Assembly: GCA_023434855.1 (NCBI GenBank)
Contig: JAEYSJ010000097.1
Location: 1-60,986 of the forward strand
From: Bacillota bacterium
Lineage (GTDB): Bacteria; Bacillota_C; Negativicutes; JAEYSJ01
Length of the DNA: 60,986 nucleotides
Direction: 5' to 3'
This document shows, piece by piece, positions 8,271 to 15,149 of the stretch. Each line of letters opens with the position of its first letter. Position 1 is the first letter of the stretch. The position numbers and the translations under genes were made by a program. The notes beneath the pieces are model-generated. The model was not told where the DNA came from and searched no databases. It saw only the letters and a program-made list of their open reading frames with translations.

Positions 8271-8378
8271 ATGATTAAAGTAAATTACGACTAGTTTACT
8301 GTTAGCGAACAGGAATTTAGTACCTTTACGATGTATAAACTATTAATGAATACGATAGAAAAAATGCGAGCCGCCTGA
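8271..8378 (+). pseudogene. small tail-associated ORF interrupted by in-frame TAG
   Basis: An ATG with AAGGAAG upstream opens a frame that meets TAG at codon 8 and then stays open for 27 more codons to TGA, giving MIKVNYD-stop-FTVSEQEFSTFTMYKL and so on. The downstream part looks protein-like and the start context is good. The simplest reading is a nonsense mutation in a decayed element; amber readthrough is the alternative. Function unknown. The TGA lies in the loop of the next terminator. Confidence 0.5.
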
Positions 8379-8396
8379 ATGGGCGGCTTTTATTTT
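8368..8396 (+). terminator. intrinsic terminator of the tail-gene unit
   Basis: Arms AGCCGCC/GGGCGGCT with a 5-nt loop, followed by TTTATTTTT. Confidence 0.75.
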
Positions 8397-8453
8397 TGGC
8401 TTTAGCCTGTGGAGCGCAAAATTCACGCGCTCCACAGGCTAAAGCCAAAAATA
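8391..8453. repeat. perfect 27-bp-arm inverted repeat
   Basis: Two 27-nt arms are exactly complementary around a 9-nt loop (AAAATTCAC). The arms begin and end with TATTTTTGGC/GCCAAAAATA, so each strand has a T-rich tail and the structure can terminate both ways. It sits between the plus-strand phage genes and the minus-strand cargo genes, and its exactness suggests recent origin or selection. Confidence 0.85.
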
Positions 8454-8456
8454 AAT

Positions 8457-8480
8457 AACCCCAGCTGAATAGCTGGGGTA
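8457..8480. terminator. hairpin downstream of the cargo genes
   Basis: CCCCAGCT, loop GAAT, AGCTGGGG. It lies 14 bp after the stop of the minus-strand membrane gene; on minus it is followed by TTATTTATTTTT. Confidence 0.65.
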
Positions 8481-8493
8481 GAGGTAACTAAAC

Positions 8494-8787
8494 TTAAACA
8501 GATTCTTTTGCCAAAAGTCCTTTTGATATTAAAATGTTTTTTGATTGGTCGTCAGCAGGTCCGTAGCCTTTTTCTAATAAGCTATTAAGGTATACTTTAT
8601 TATAAAAGAACGGAAAAAATAGCCAAGAAATTCCTACTGTAACAAAGCCTGCTACTAGTGAAATGATAAACCATTTTCCGTCACCACGGAGTAGAGGTAC
8701 AAAACATCCGAAAAATAAAGAAGTCCAAGAAAATCCAGTTGGTGCTGTTTTGATTGCACCTATTTGATTTTTTAAAGTCACTGCCAT
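8494..8787 (-). CDS. small HrgC/DUF2628-like membrane protein
   Basis: 97 residues from the ATG at 8787, which has AAGGAG about 10 nt upstream; a GTG four codons earlier is overlapped by that site. Two to three hydrophobic segments span about residues 18-30 and 39-64 (GFSWTSLFFGCFVPLLRGD, then a Phe-rich stretch). The GFSWxxLFFGxxxPLxRGD pattern is what I associate with the HrgC/DUF2628 group of small membrane proteins of unknown role. It lies 26 bp downstream of the lipoprotein gene and likely shares its transcript, in the opposite direction to the tail genes, as cargo genes usually are. Confidence 0.6.
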   Translation of the reverse strand: MAVTLKNQIGAIKTAPTGFSWTSLFFGCFVPLLRGDGKWFIISLVAGFVTVGISWLFFPFFYNKVYLNSLLEKGYGPADDQSKNILISKGLLAKESV

Positions 8788-8813
8788 AACAACAATCACT
8801 CCTTAGTAATGAT

Positions 8814-9131
8814 TTACAGTCCTGCTTGTGCCTTACCAATTACCTTATTGTTTTGGAATTGCACATTCATGTTTGATCCATCAGGATTTTGCCACATATA
8901 AATTTTACTCTCAATTGCTCCCATTACACCTGGTACTGCAGGCATTGTCGTGGAGGCTCCTAATTTACCTGGATCACCAACTATTTCGGATACTTGTTGA
9001 TAACTCATGCCATCTTGGATTTTATTAAACTTTTCCATTGTGATCTTTTTAGGAGAAGCACCATCACAACCAGCCAAAAATAAAGATAAGATCATAAAAC
9101 AGATTACTAAGATTAGCTTTTTATTCAACAT
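8814..9131 (-). CDS. DUF3862 (BLIP/SmpA-fold) lipoprotein
   Basis: 105 residues. The N-terminus is a lipoprotein signal with lipobox LAGC (Cys22), so the mature protein would be lipid-anchored. The mature domain (ITMEKFNKIQDGMSYQQV, then EIVGDPG and VQFQNNKVIGKAQAGL at the end) matches the DUF3862 pattern, a relative of the SmpA/OmlA and BLIP folds that bind proteins. GAAAGGAGG lies 7 nt upstream. It is encoded inside the tRNA-Sec element with the small membrane protein. A surface role such as blocking re-infection is a guess from its position; the fold call is stronger. Confidence 0.75.
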   Translation of the reverse strand: MLNKKLILVICFMILSLFLAGCDGASPKKITMEKFNKIQDGMSYQQVSEIVGDPGKLGASTTMPAVPGVMGAIESKIYMWQNPDGSNMNVQFQNNKVIGKAQAGL

Positions 9132-9387
9132 ATAGTTTGTCCTCCTTTCATAATATTGTTAATTGTCAGTATATCAGAAAATAGTTGTCAAAATATGTCG
9201 TAATGTAGTAAATAATACTATAATATGTAAAATGGTAACAGGTTCATTGGTTTTTCAAGATTTGATTATAAAAAAATTATATTATAATGAAAGAAACTAG
9301 TAAAAAAGCTCATATTGACATGTTGCATTTTCATTAGCTAATTAACATATTCTTCTATACATATAAATTAAAATTTCTAAACTATAA
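9132..9387. other. AT-rich upstream region of the lipoprotein gene
   Basis: 256 bp without a gene. A TATACT is present on minus, near the lipoprotein start, but no well-spaced TTGACA-like box goes with it. Nothing else recognised. Confidence 0.35.
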
Positions 9388-9436
9388 CGAAGAAAAATCC
9401 CTCTATCCTGGTTACCCAGAATAGAGGGATTTTTTT
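9388..9436. terminator. bidirectional terminator before tRNA-Sec
   Basis: Arms AAAATCCCTCTAT/ATAGAGGGATTTT enclose TCCTGGTTACCCAGA; T-runs lie on both sides. It is now the first terminator downstream of tRNA-Sec on the minus strand, and lies inside the element end. Confidence 0.8.
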
Positions 9437-9495
9437 GAAATTGCACACTTGTTGCACACCAAAATATTTAAAGGCTCACGCGGCCTTGAATTCTC

Positions 9496-9563
9496 TATGG
9501 CGGGAGCGTGTAGGAATCGAACCCACCCAGGATGGTACTGCCACCCCGCAAACAGTTTTGAAG
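9496..9563 (-). repeat. attachment-site repeat in intact tRNA-Sec (copy B)
   Basis: Identical over 68 bp to 5809-5876. Here the sequence continues into the 5' half of the tRNA, so this end regenerates the functional gene. Confidence 0.9.
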
Positions 9564-9595
9564 ACTGCAGGAGCCACCAGGCCCCATCCGCTCCC
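9498..9595 (-). tRNA. selC: selenocysteine tRNA, anticodon UCA
   Basis: 98 nt including encoded CCA. Features of tRNA-Sec are all visible: GGGAGCG/CGCUCCC acceptor arm, a 6-bp D stem (GGGGCC/GGCUCC) closed by the 4-nt loop UGGU, anticodon loop CUUCAAA, a long variable arm, T-loop UUCGAUU, discriminator G. The eighth acceptor pair would be G-A, an apparent mismatch. The gene implies SelA, SelB and SelD elsewhere in the genome. A consensus-spaced promoter lies just upstream. Confidence 0.96.
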
Positions 9596-9616
9596 ATGAA
9601 GTTGACAGCATAATAT

Positions 9617-9645
9617 ATATTATCATGTTTTAGCGAAAAAGACAA
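9617..9645 (-). promoter_or_regulatory. promoter of tRNA-Sec
   Basis: On minus: TTGTCT, 17-nt spacer, TAATAT; the expected start is about 15 nt before the tRNA 5' end. Confidence 0.7.
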
Positions 9646-9888
9646 ATCATTGGAGTATTTAAAATAATGGTAAAACCGCGAATTGAGTTTTATTGTCTTT
9701 AATCAATATTTAGGGGTAAGAATGCAATAAATGCAGGAGTTTTACAAGAATATGTTGAATTAGATGGCTAATTTTTGCTTGCCATTTTACTTAGGAAGGT
9801 GCGGGATCGATTTTTGTTTTGATTATGGCTTAAACTGGATTTTTCCAGTGGAACTTTATAACTGCACAGTGATGGGGGAGAGGTATTA

Positions 9889-11136
9889 ATGCTTGATATG
9901 ATTTTTCCCAGGCTTTCCCGGGTAGAACGGATAAGGCAGCGCCAGAGAATGGCGTGGTCGGATCTTTTTGTGACCCTGCAGCTTTGGTTTTCAGGTTTTA
10001 TAGCTGCAACGGCAGTTATGGCAATAGTTATTGCCGGTATACCCGGCTGCCGGCAGCATTTTCAGTCAGTGGTAAACAACGTATCTGATGCGGGGCTGGA
10101 GTCAGCCGTGGCAGCTATATCGATGGATGGGTTTGCCGCTGCTAACGGACTTCTGAAAGTATCCGAGGATATGGCTATTGTGGACAGAACCTCTGACGAA
10201 GATGCACAGGGTTTGTATATACGGAAAAGTTATTCCGCACAGACTAAACCGAATCTAAATCTTCCCAATAAATCCATTGTAATTAATTTGCCTAGCCGTA
10301 TACTGGATTTTTATTCCGGCAATACATTAATTAAGGAATATCCGGTAGCTATCGGCAAGCCGTCAACAGTTACACCGATGGGCAGTTATACGGTGATTTA
10401 CAAAGAAATTAATCCTGCGTGGTATCCTCCGGGAAAACATAAGGTTATACCTTCCGGCCCGGATAACCCGCTTGGTTACAGGTGGATAGGCTTTGCACCG
10501 TTATATGGCGTCCATGGCACCAATGCTCCTGCCTTTATCGGTGCCGCCGTATCTAATGGTTGTGTACGTATGAATGAAGCGGATGTGGAGGAGCTTTTTG
10601 AAACGGTGCCCGAAGGGACGCCGGTACGTTTGACTTACGAACTGACGAGGGTAAAGCTTGAAAATAATGGGCAAGTAACGGTGGGCGTCTATCCTGATGT
10701 ATATGGCTATAAGAATAATCAGGTTACTTTGGCGGAAATAAAAGATAAATTGGCGGCTCTTGGCTGGGATGGTTTTGCAGGAGATGACATACTGGAACAG
10801 GTGATAAAAGAGCGTTCCGGCCGCCAGATACCGGTAATACAATTACATAAAATCAAGATAAACGGTGAGATGGTACAGGCATGGGCGGTGCTCTGGCAGG
10901 ATACGGTGCTGGTGCCGGCATGGCCGGTGGCCACTGCTTTAAAGGAAGATGTTGTCTGGAATGAGGCTGACCAAACAGTGGCAAGCGGGTCACGTACAGT
11001 ACCGGGCTTTATAAAAGGGGATGTGCTGTACATTACGGCAGAGAATGCTCAGGTCTTATTTGGCGGTTTTAGGTTATGGCACCCCCAGGAGAATTACTGG
11101 GAGTTTGTCTTGCCGTCTTTATCCCGGCGGAAATGA
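9889..11136 (+). CDS. membrane-anchored L,D-transpeptidase (YkuD) with C-terminal extension
   Basis: 415 residues, ATG after GGGGGAGAGG. An N-terminal cytoplasmic stretch is followed by a transmembrane segment at about residues 32-52. The YkuD domain covers about 124-250: catalytic H209 in YGVHGTN and catalytic C225 in SNGCVRMN, with the GKPSTVTPMG entry motif. The enzyme makes or edits 3-3 peptidoglycan cross-links, or anchors proteins, in the envelope. The C-terminal 140 residues resemble a copper-amine-oxidase-N/stalk-like domain (QIPVIQLHKIKING, then VLYITAENAQVLFGGFRLW). A second, smaller L,D-transpeptidase is at 57967. It is monocistronic. Confidence 0.9.
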   Translation: MLDMIFPRLSRVERIRQRQRMAWSDLFVTLQLWFSGFIAATAVMAIVIAGIPGCRQHFQSVVNNVSDAGLESAVAAISMDGFAAANGLLKVSEDMAIVDRTSDEDAQGLYIRKSYSAQTKPNLNLPNKSIVINLPSRILDFYSGNTLIKEYPVAIGKPSTVTPMGSYTVIYKEINPAWYPPGKHKVIPSGPDNPLGYRWIGFAPLYGVHGTNAPAFIGAAVSNGCVRMNEADVEELFETVPEGTPVRLTYELTRVKLENNGQVTVGVYPDVYGYKNNQVTLAEIKDKLAALGWDGFAGDDILEQVIKERSGRQIPVIQLHKIKINGEMVQAWAVLWQDTVLVPAWPVATALKEDVVWNEADQTVASGSRTVPGFIKGDVLYITAENAQVLFGGFRLWHPQENYWEFVLPSLSRRK

Positions 11137-11167
11137 ATAAAAAACCAGGTGCCGCGGCACCTGGTTA
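11137..11167 (-). terminator. terminator between the transpeptidase and PII genes
   Basis: ACCAGGTGCC, loop GC, GGCACCTGGT, with a run of six T on the minus strand. It can serve glnB on minus and sits 3 bp after the plus-strand stop. Confidence 0.75.
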
Positions 11168-11176
11168 GTATCTGGA

Positions 11177-11270
11177 TCAGAATTTATAACTTTTCGGGAA
11201 AGTGCAAACAGTTGATTTATCTGCAATTTAGCCGAAAAGTAACTTAAATTCTTTCCCAGTTCCGAAAACT
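11177..11270. repeat. dispersed palindromic element, copy 1
   Basis: Outer arms AATTTATAACTTTTCGG and CCGAAAAGTAACTTAAATT are nearly complementary; the centre contains TGCAAACAG. A second copy lies at 38668-38760 with the same arms and centre, followed in both by a GTTC(C)GAAAAC motif. It is intergenic in both places. Confidence 0.75.
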
Positions 11271-11283
11271 GCGTTTTCTCTAT

Positions 11284-11655
11284 TTATTTCGGCTTATCTG
11301 CCGGATCGATAATTGCAATATCGCCTTCTTCACCGGTACGAATTCTTACAGCATTCTCTAATGGATAAACAAATATTTTACCATCGCCAATATTGCCGGT
11401 CCAGCAAGCTTTCTTGGCAACTTCCAGTACTCTTTCCACAGGAACTTCGCAGACAACAACTTCTACTTTTACTTTTGGCACTAGGTTTACAGTAACTTCC
11501 TGGCCTCTGTACACTTCTTTGTGACCTTTGGAAAGACCGCAGCCGTAAACTTGGGTGACCGTCATGCCCGCTACATCAATGGCATTTAGAGCTTCTTTAA
11601 GTGGGTCAAGCTTCTCTGGACGGGTTATGATTTCAATTTTGGTAATTTTGCGCAT
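11284..11655 (-). CDS. PII nitrogen regulatory protein (second copy)
   Basis: 123 residues, complete PII fold: N-terminal MRKITKIEIITRPEKL, T-loop with the modifiable-type Tyr at position 49 (HKEVYRGQEV), B-loop and C-terminal GEEGDIAIIDPAD. It is about 90% identical to the PII next to amtB (14735-15106), so one arose by duplication. PII proteins sense ATP/ADP and 2-oxoglutarate and gate ammonium channels or nitrogen enzymes. AAGGAGG lies 13 nt upstream, rather far. It is monocistronic and not linked to a transporter, so it is more GlnB-like in context. Confidence 0.9.
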   Translation of the reverse strand: MRKITKIEIITRPEKLDPLKEALNAIDVAGMTVTQVYGCGLSKGHKEVYRGQEVTVNLVPKVKVEVVVCEVPVERVLEVAKKACWTGNIGDGKIFVYPLENAVRIRTGEEGDIAIIDPADKPK

Positions 11656-11922
11656 AATGCAGTTTATGCCTCCTTAAATAAATGTTGACCATGGTATTCA
11701 TTACCGGTTAGAATATCAGTTCTGCATAAGAATATAATCTCCTTCAAGAGATGAAATCTTCTGCAAATTACTTGCTGAACAGCGGTACTTTTTTTAGATT
11801 TGATAATAGTATTTGAGGTAATTGTAAAATGATAGTATGATATATTATAATTAAAATCAATGAAGGATAAATAAATTTTAGATATGATAAGTTTTTTGTA
11901 AAAAAGGAAATGAGGCGACTTT

Positions 11923-12945
11923 ATGAGTGATTTCAGTCCCAAAGAACGCTTATTGCGAGTATTGAATAAACAGGAAGTAGACAGGCCGCCGGTCATATGT
12001 CCTGGCGGAATGATGAATTCGTCAGTTGTAGATGTTATGAATAAAACCGGCCATACCTTGCCGCAAGGGCATAATGACGCTGAATTAATGGCTGAGCTGG
12101 CTCATGATGTAAATGAGAATACCGGTTTTGAGAACTTTGGCATTCCATTTTGCATGACGGTGGAAGCGGAAGTGCTGGGCAGTGAAGTTGATTACGGCAC
12201 CCTTAAATGTGAGCCTAAAATTGAGAAAGAAGCTTTTCCGTCGGTAGCCAGGGTGGAATTTAAGGATATCAGTGAAATGGGGAAGAACGCCAGGGTGAGA
12301 ACTATTGTACATGCAGGCTATGCTTTGGCGAAGAAGTACCCGGATATCCCGGTAATCGGCAGCCTGTCCGGACCGATCAGTGCGGCAGCTTCTATTGTAG
12401 ATCCTATGCAGTTTCTCAGAGAGTTAAGAAAAGATGCGCCAAACTCCCATCGGGTTATCGATTATGTAAGCGGCCATTTGATTGAGCTTGCCAGGCTGAT
12501 GCTTGATAACGGCGTTACGCTTATTTCGATAGCTGATCCAACTGCTACCGGGGAGATTCTGGGTCCTAAGCTATTTAACGATTATGCAGTGCGCTATCTT
12601 AATAAGGTTATTGACGCCATTCATGCTATGAATAGCAGGGTTATTGTGCATATCTGCGGCGATATGAATGTAGTTAAGCATTCGGTGACTGAAATCAGGT
12701 CGGACGCCATCAGTACAGATGCTATGGTTAATCTGCGCTTATTGAAGCAGGAATATCCGCAATTGACAACAATGGGCAATTTAAGTACGTTTTTATTGGA
12801 GCTTGGTGATGGACAGAAGATTTCCCAGCAGACAGCAAGACTGGTACAGGACGGAATTGACATTATTGCGCCAGCCTGCGGGCTTAGTACATCCACTCCC
12901 ATAAATAATATTACTGCTATGACACAGACAGTAAAGGAACGCTAA
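11923..12945 (+). CDS. MtaA/CmuA-type corrinoid methyltransferase (UroD fold)
   Basis: 340 residues, ATG with AATGAGGCG upstream. The fold is that of uroporphyrinogen decarboxylase, but the Zn ligands of MtaA/MtbA-type methyltransferases are visible: HICGD at about residues 243-247 and PACG at about 318-321 (His-X-Cys then Cys). Such enzymes move a methyl group between a methyl-corrinoid protein and a thiol or another acceptor. It is followed one base later by a corrinoid activator, which supports corrinoid chemistry. The corrinoid protein and the partner methyltransferase are not in the window. Acceptor unknown; acetogenic Sporomusaceae use such sets on methoxylated or methylamine substrates. 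Confidence 0.83.
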   Translation: MSDFSPKERLLRVLNKQEVDRPPVICPGGMMNSSVVDVMNKTGHTLPQGHNDAELMAELAHDVNENTGFENFGIPFCMTVEAEVLGSEVDYGTLKCEPKIEKEAFPSVARVEFKDISEMGKNARVRTIVHAGYALAKKYPDIPVIGSLSGPISAAASIVDPMQFLRELRKDAPNSHRVIDYVSGHLIELARLMLDNGVTLISIADPTATGEILGPKLFNDYAVRYLNKVIDAIHAMNSRVIVHICGDMNVVKHSVTEIRSDAISTDAMVNLRLLKQEYPQLTTMGNLSTFLLELGDGQKISQQTARLVQDGIDIIAPACGLSTSTPINNITAMTQTVKER

Positions 12946-12946
12946 T

Positions 12947-14617
12947 ATGGTAAAGGTTAATTTTATAGCAAGAGGACTGACGGCTGAAGTCAAAAAGGGT
13001 ACAACTATTTTGGAGGCCGCCCGGGCTGTTGACATATTAATTGAATCTCCTTGTAATGCCGAAGGAACCTGCGGCAAATGCAAAGTGAAGGTTAATCCTA
13101 AACATGTGCACCATTTGATTCAGGATGGAACGCATCATCTTTCCCAGAATGAAGAAATGGAAGGATATGCGCTGGCATGCCAGGCAAAAGTAATGGGAGA
13201 TGTTGATGTAGAGGTTGTTGCTAAAAATCACAATAAAACATTACAGATATTAAGTCATGGAAAAAGTTTTGATATTATAATTGATAGCTTTATAAAAAAA
13301 GAGTTTGATGGTAGTGCAAAAACCTTAGTATATGCCGGGGAAAAGGTGATAGGAGAAGAACTGGGCGATACTTCTGCTTTGAATTACGGGGTGGTTGTGG
13401 ATATCGGCACTACTACCTTAGTTACGTCTCTCGTCGACCTGTATACAGGTGATGAGTATGCTTCTATTTCAGCTCTCAATCCGCAAAGCCTGCTGGCGCA
13501 GGACGTATTGTCCAGAATCAAATATGCCTCGACTGAAGATGGCCTAACAGTAATGCATGGCGAAATTATTAAAGAAATTAACCGGATGATTGCTGACGTT
13601 GCCCAGGAAGCGGGCGTGAACCGGGAAAATATTTACGAAATTATTTTCAGTGGCAATACCTGTATGATTCATCTTGCTGCCAATGTTAATCCCTCTTCCC
13701 TGGGCAAGTACCCGTACATTCCTGGAATTCAGGGAGGAAGCCATATTAATGCTTCAGACCATGGTGTAAATATTGCCGATTTCGGTATTATTTATCTTCC
13801 CCCGATTATTTCCGCTTATGTGGGACCTGATATTACTTCAGGCGTTCTGGCAGCACGGCTTCAGGATCGAAAAGGTGTAACATTGTTTGTGGATATTGGT
13901 ACCAATGGCGAGATGGTTATTGGCTCTGACGGACAGCTTTCAGCTACTTCAACTGCAGCAGGTCCGGCATTTGAAGGAATGAACATTACCCATGGGATGA
14001 GAGCAGCCAAAGGTGCGGTGGAGTTTTTCGAAATTCAGCAGGATGGCAGTATTATTATAAAGACCATCGAAGATGGAAAAACTGTTGGAATTTGCGGCAG
14101 CGGGCTTGTAGATATTGTTGGAGAACTTGTAGCCAATGGCGTGCTGGCGAAGAATGGCAAGTTTGTATCGCCCGACAATCCGGAGATAAAGCCCGGATTA
14201 AGGAAAAGACTTGTAAAACATGACGGCAAACTGGTATTTGAGATTGCTGACGGTGTATTTCTTACGCAAAAGGATGTGCGTCAGGTCCAATTGGCGAAAG
14301 GTGCTGTCAGATCCGGGATAGAGTTTTTGTTAAAGAGTAAAGGAGTAAAGGCCGATGAGGTGGACAAGGTGCTTATTGCCGGTTCCTTTGGCTACCATCT
14401 GCGCGCCAAAAGCCTTATCAATATTGGACTTTTGCCGGAAAATTTAACGGGAAAAATCGACTTTATCGGCAATACCTCCAAATCCGGCGGGCGGGCCTTT
14501 CTGTTAAATGTTGCCTACAGGCGGGAAATGGAAGATTTGGTGCAAGATATTGAAGTTGTGGAACTAGCCAATCATGAAGATTTCGACAAGGTTTTTGTAG
14601 CCTGTCTCGGATTCTGA
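12947..14617 (+). CDS. RACE-type corrinoid activation protein (2Fe-2S + ASKHA)
   Basis: 556 residues. Residues 1-90 are a plant-type ferredoxin domain with Cys ligands in SPCNAEGTCGKC and ACQAK. After a linker, the ASKHA-type domain follows (DIGTTTLVTSL near 155-165, FVDIGTNGEMV near 315, ICGSGLVDI near 383, LIAGSFGYHL near 478). Proteins of this build reductively reactivate Co(II) corrinoid enzymes using ATP. It follows the methyltransferase gene by one base, so the two are co-translated. The length is a little short of the roughly 600-residue family average. Confidence 0.9.
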   Translation: MVKVNFIARGLTAEVKKGTTILEAARAVDILIESPCNAEGTCGKCKVKVNPKHVHHLIQDGTHHLSQNEEMEGYALACQAKVMGDVDVEVVAKNHNKTLQILSHGKSFDIIIDSFIKKEFDGSAKTLVYAGEKVIGEELGDTSALNYGVVVDIGTTTLVTSLVDLYTGDEYASISALNPQSLLAQDVLSRIKYASTEDGLTVMHGEIIKEINRMIADVAQEAGVNRENIYEIIFSGNTCMIHLAANVNPSSLGKYPYIPGIQGGSHINASDHGVNIADFGIIYLPPIISAYVGPDITSGVLAARLQDRKGVTLFVDIGTNGEMVIGSDGQLSATSTAAGPAFEGMNITHGMRAAKGAVEFFEIQQDGSIIIKTIEDGKTVGICGSGLVDIVGELVANGVLAKNGKFVSPDNPEIKPGLRKRLVKHDGKLVFEIADGVFLTQKDVRQVQLAKGAVRSGIEFLLKSKGVKADEVDKVLIAGSFGYHLRAKSLINIGLLPENLTGKIDFIGNTSKSGGRAFLLNVAYRREMEDLVQDIEVVELANHEDFDKVFVACLGF

Positions 14618-14629
14618 TATTGAAAAAAG

Positions 14630-14668
14630 GAGCAGGCACTTGACGTAAGCAAGCGCCTGCTCTTTAAG
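14630..14668 (+). terminator. terminator of the methyltransferase/RACE operon
   Basis: Arms GAGCAGGC/GCCTGCTC with inner TTG/CAA pairs, followed by TTTAAGGTTTT. Confidence 0.75.
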
Positions 14669-14734
14669 GTTTTAAATTAATATTTGTTTATCCCGGAGAA
14701 TGATGGTTCGACTATGATGCGATAAGAAGGAAGA

Positions 14735-15106
14735 TTATTTAGGCATATCCGCCGGATCGATGATGGCGATATCGCCTTCTTCACCGGTACGGATTCTAAC
14801 GGCATTTTCGATGGGATAAACGAAGATTTTGCCATCGCCAACGTTGCCAGTCCAGCAGGCTTTTTTGGCAGCTTCCAAAACTTTTTCTACAGGCACTTCA
14901 CATACTACGACTTCTACTTTTACTTTTGGCAACAGATTAACGGTAACTTCTTTGCCGCGATATACTTCCTTATGGCCTTTGGAAAGGCCACAGCCGTAAA
15001 CTTGGGTAACCGTCATTCCGGCAACTTTAATGGCATTTAAGGCCTCTTTCAGATCTTCAAGTTTTTCCGGACGGGTAATTATTTCAACTTTAGTTATTTT
15101 TCGCAT
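14735..15106 (-). CDS. glnK: PII protein GlnK, paired with AmtB
   Basis: 123 residues from the second of two nearby ATGs; AAGGAGG is 8 nt from it and only 2 nt from the first. T-loop Tyr49, Walker-like TGEEGDIAII at the C-terminus and all core strands are present. In the amtB-glnK pair GlnK docks on the AmtB trimer and closes the ammonium pore under nitrogen sufficiency. The gene follows amtB by 43 bp on the same strand. Its twin lies at 11284. Confidence 0.93.
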   Translation of the reverse strand: MRKITKVEIITRPEKLEDLKEALNAIKVAGMTVTQVYGCGLSKGHKEVYRGKEVTVNLLPKVKVEVVVCEVPVEKVLEAAKKACWTGNVGDGKIFVYPIENAVRIRTGEEGDIAIIDPADMPK

Positions 15107-15149
15107 GTTCATGTCCTCCTTATTTAGGCCGGATTAGTATAATACAAAT

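Larger units (their letters stand above)
5877..9495. mobile_element. decayed tRNA-Sec-integrated element (prophage remnant)
   Basis: The 3.6-kb interval between the two 68-bp repeats holds a LamG/FN3 phage surface protein, a tail-fibre protein, an amber-interrupted small ORF, two minus-strand cargo genes and several hairpins. It contains no integrase, excisionase, terminase, portal or replication gene, so it is a remnant or a non-autonomous element. The orientation (intact tRNA at the right end on minus, fragment at the left) fits integration into the tRNA 3' end. The phage origin is inferred from the tail genes. Confidence 0.75.

Noticed and set aside
8271..8378. Selenocysteine recoding at the interrupted codon because tRNA-Sec is close
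   Set aside because: Selenocysteine is read at UGA; this codon is TAG. The closeness is explained by the integration site.
9430..9475. Minus-strand codons near TTTTGGTGTGCAACAAGTGTG that resemble the C-terminal tail of some tyrosine integrases
   Set aside because: The body of such a gene would have to lie across tRNA-Sec and beyond, where no matching frame exists. The motif is too short to support an integrase remnant.
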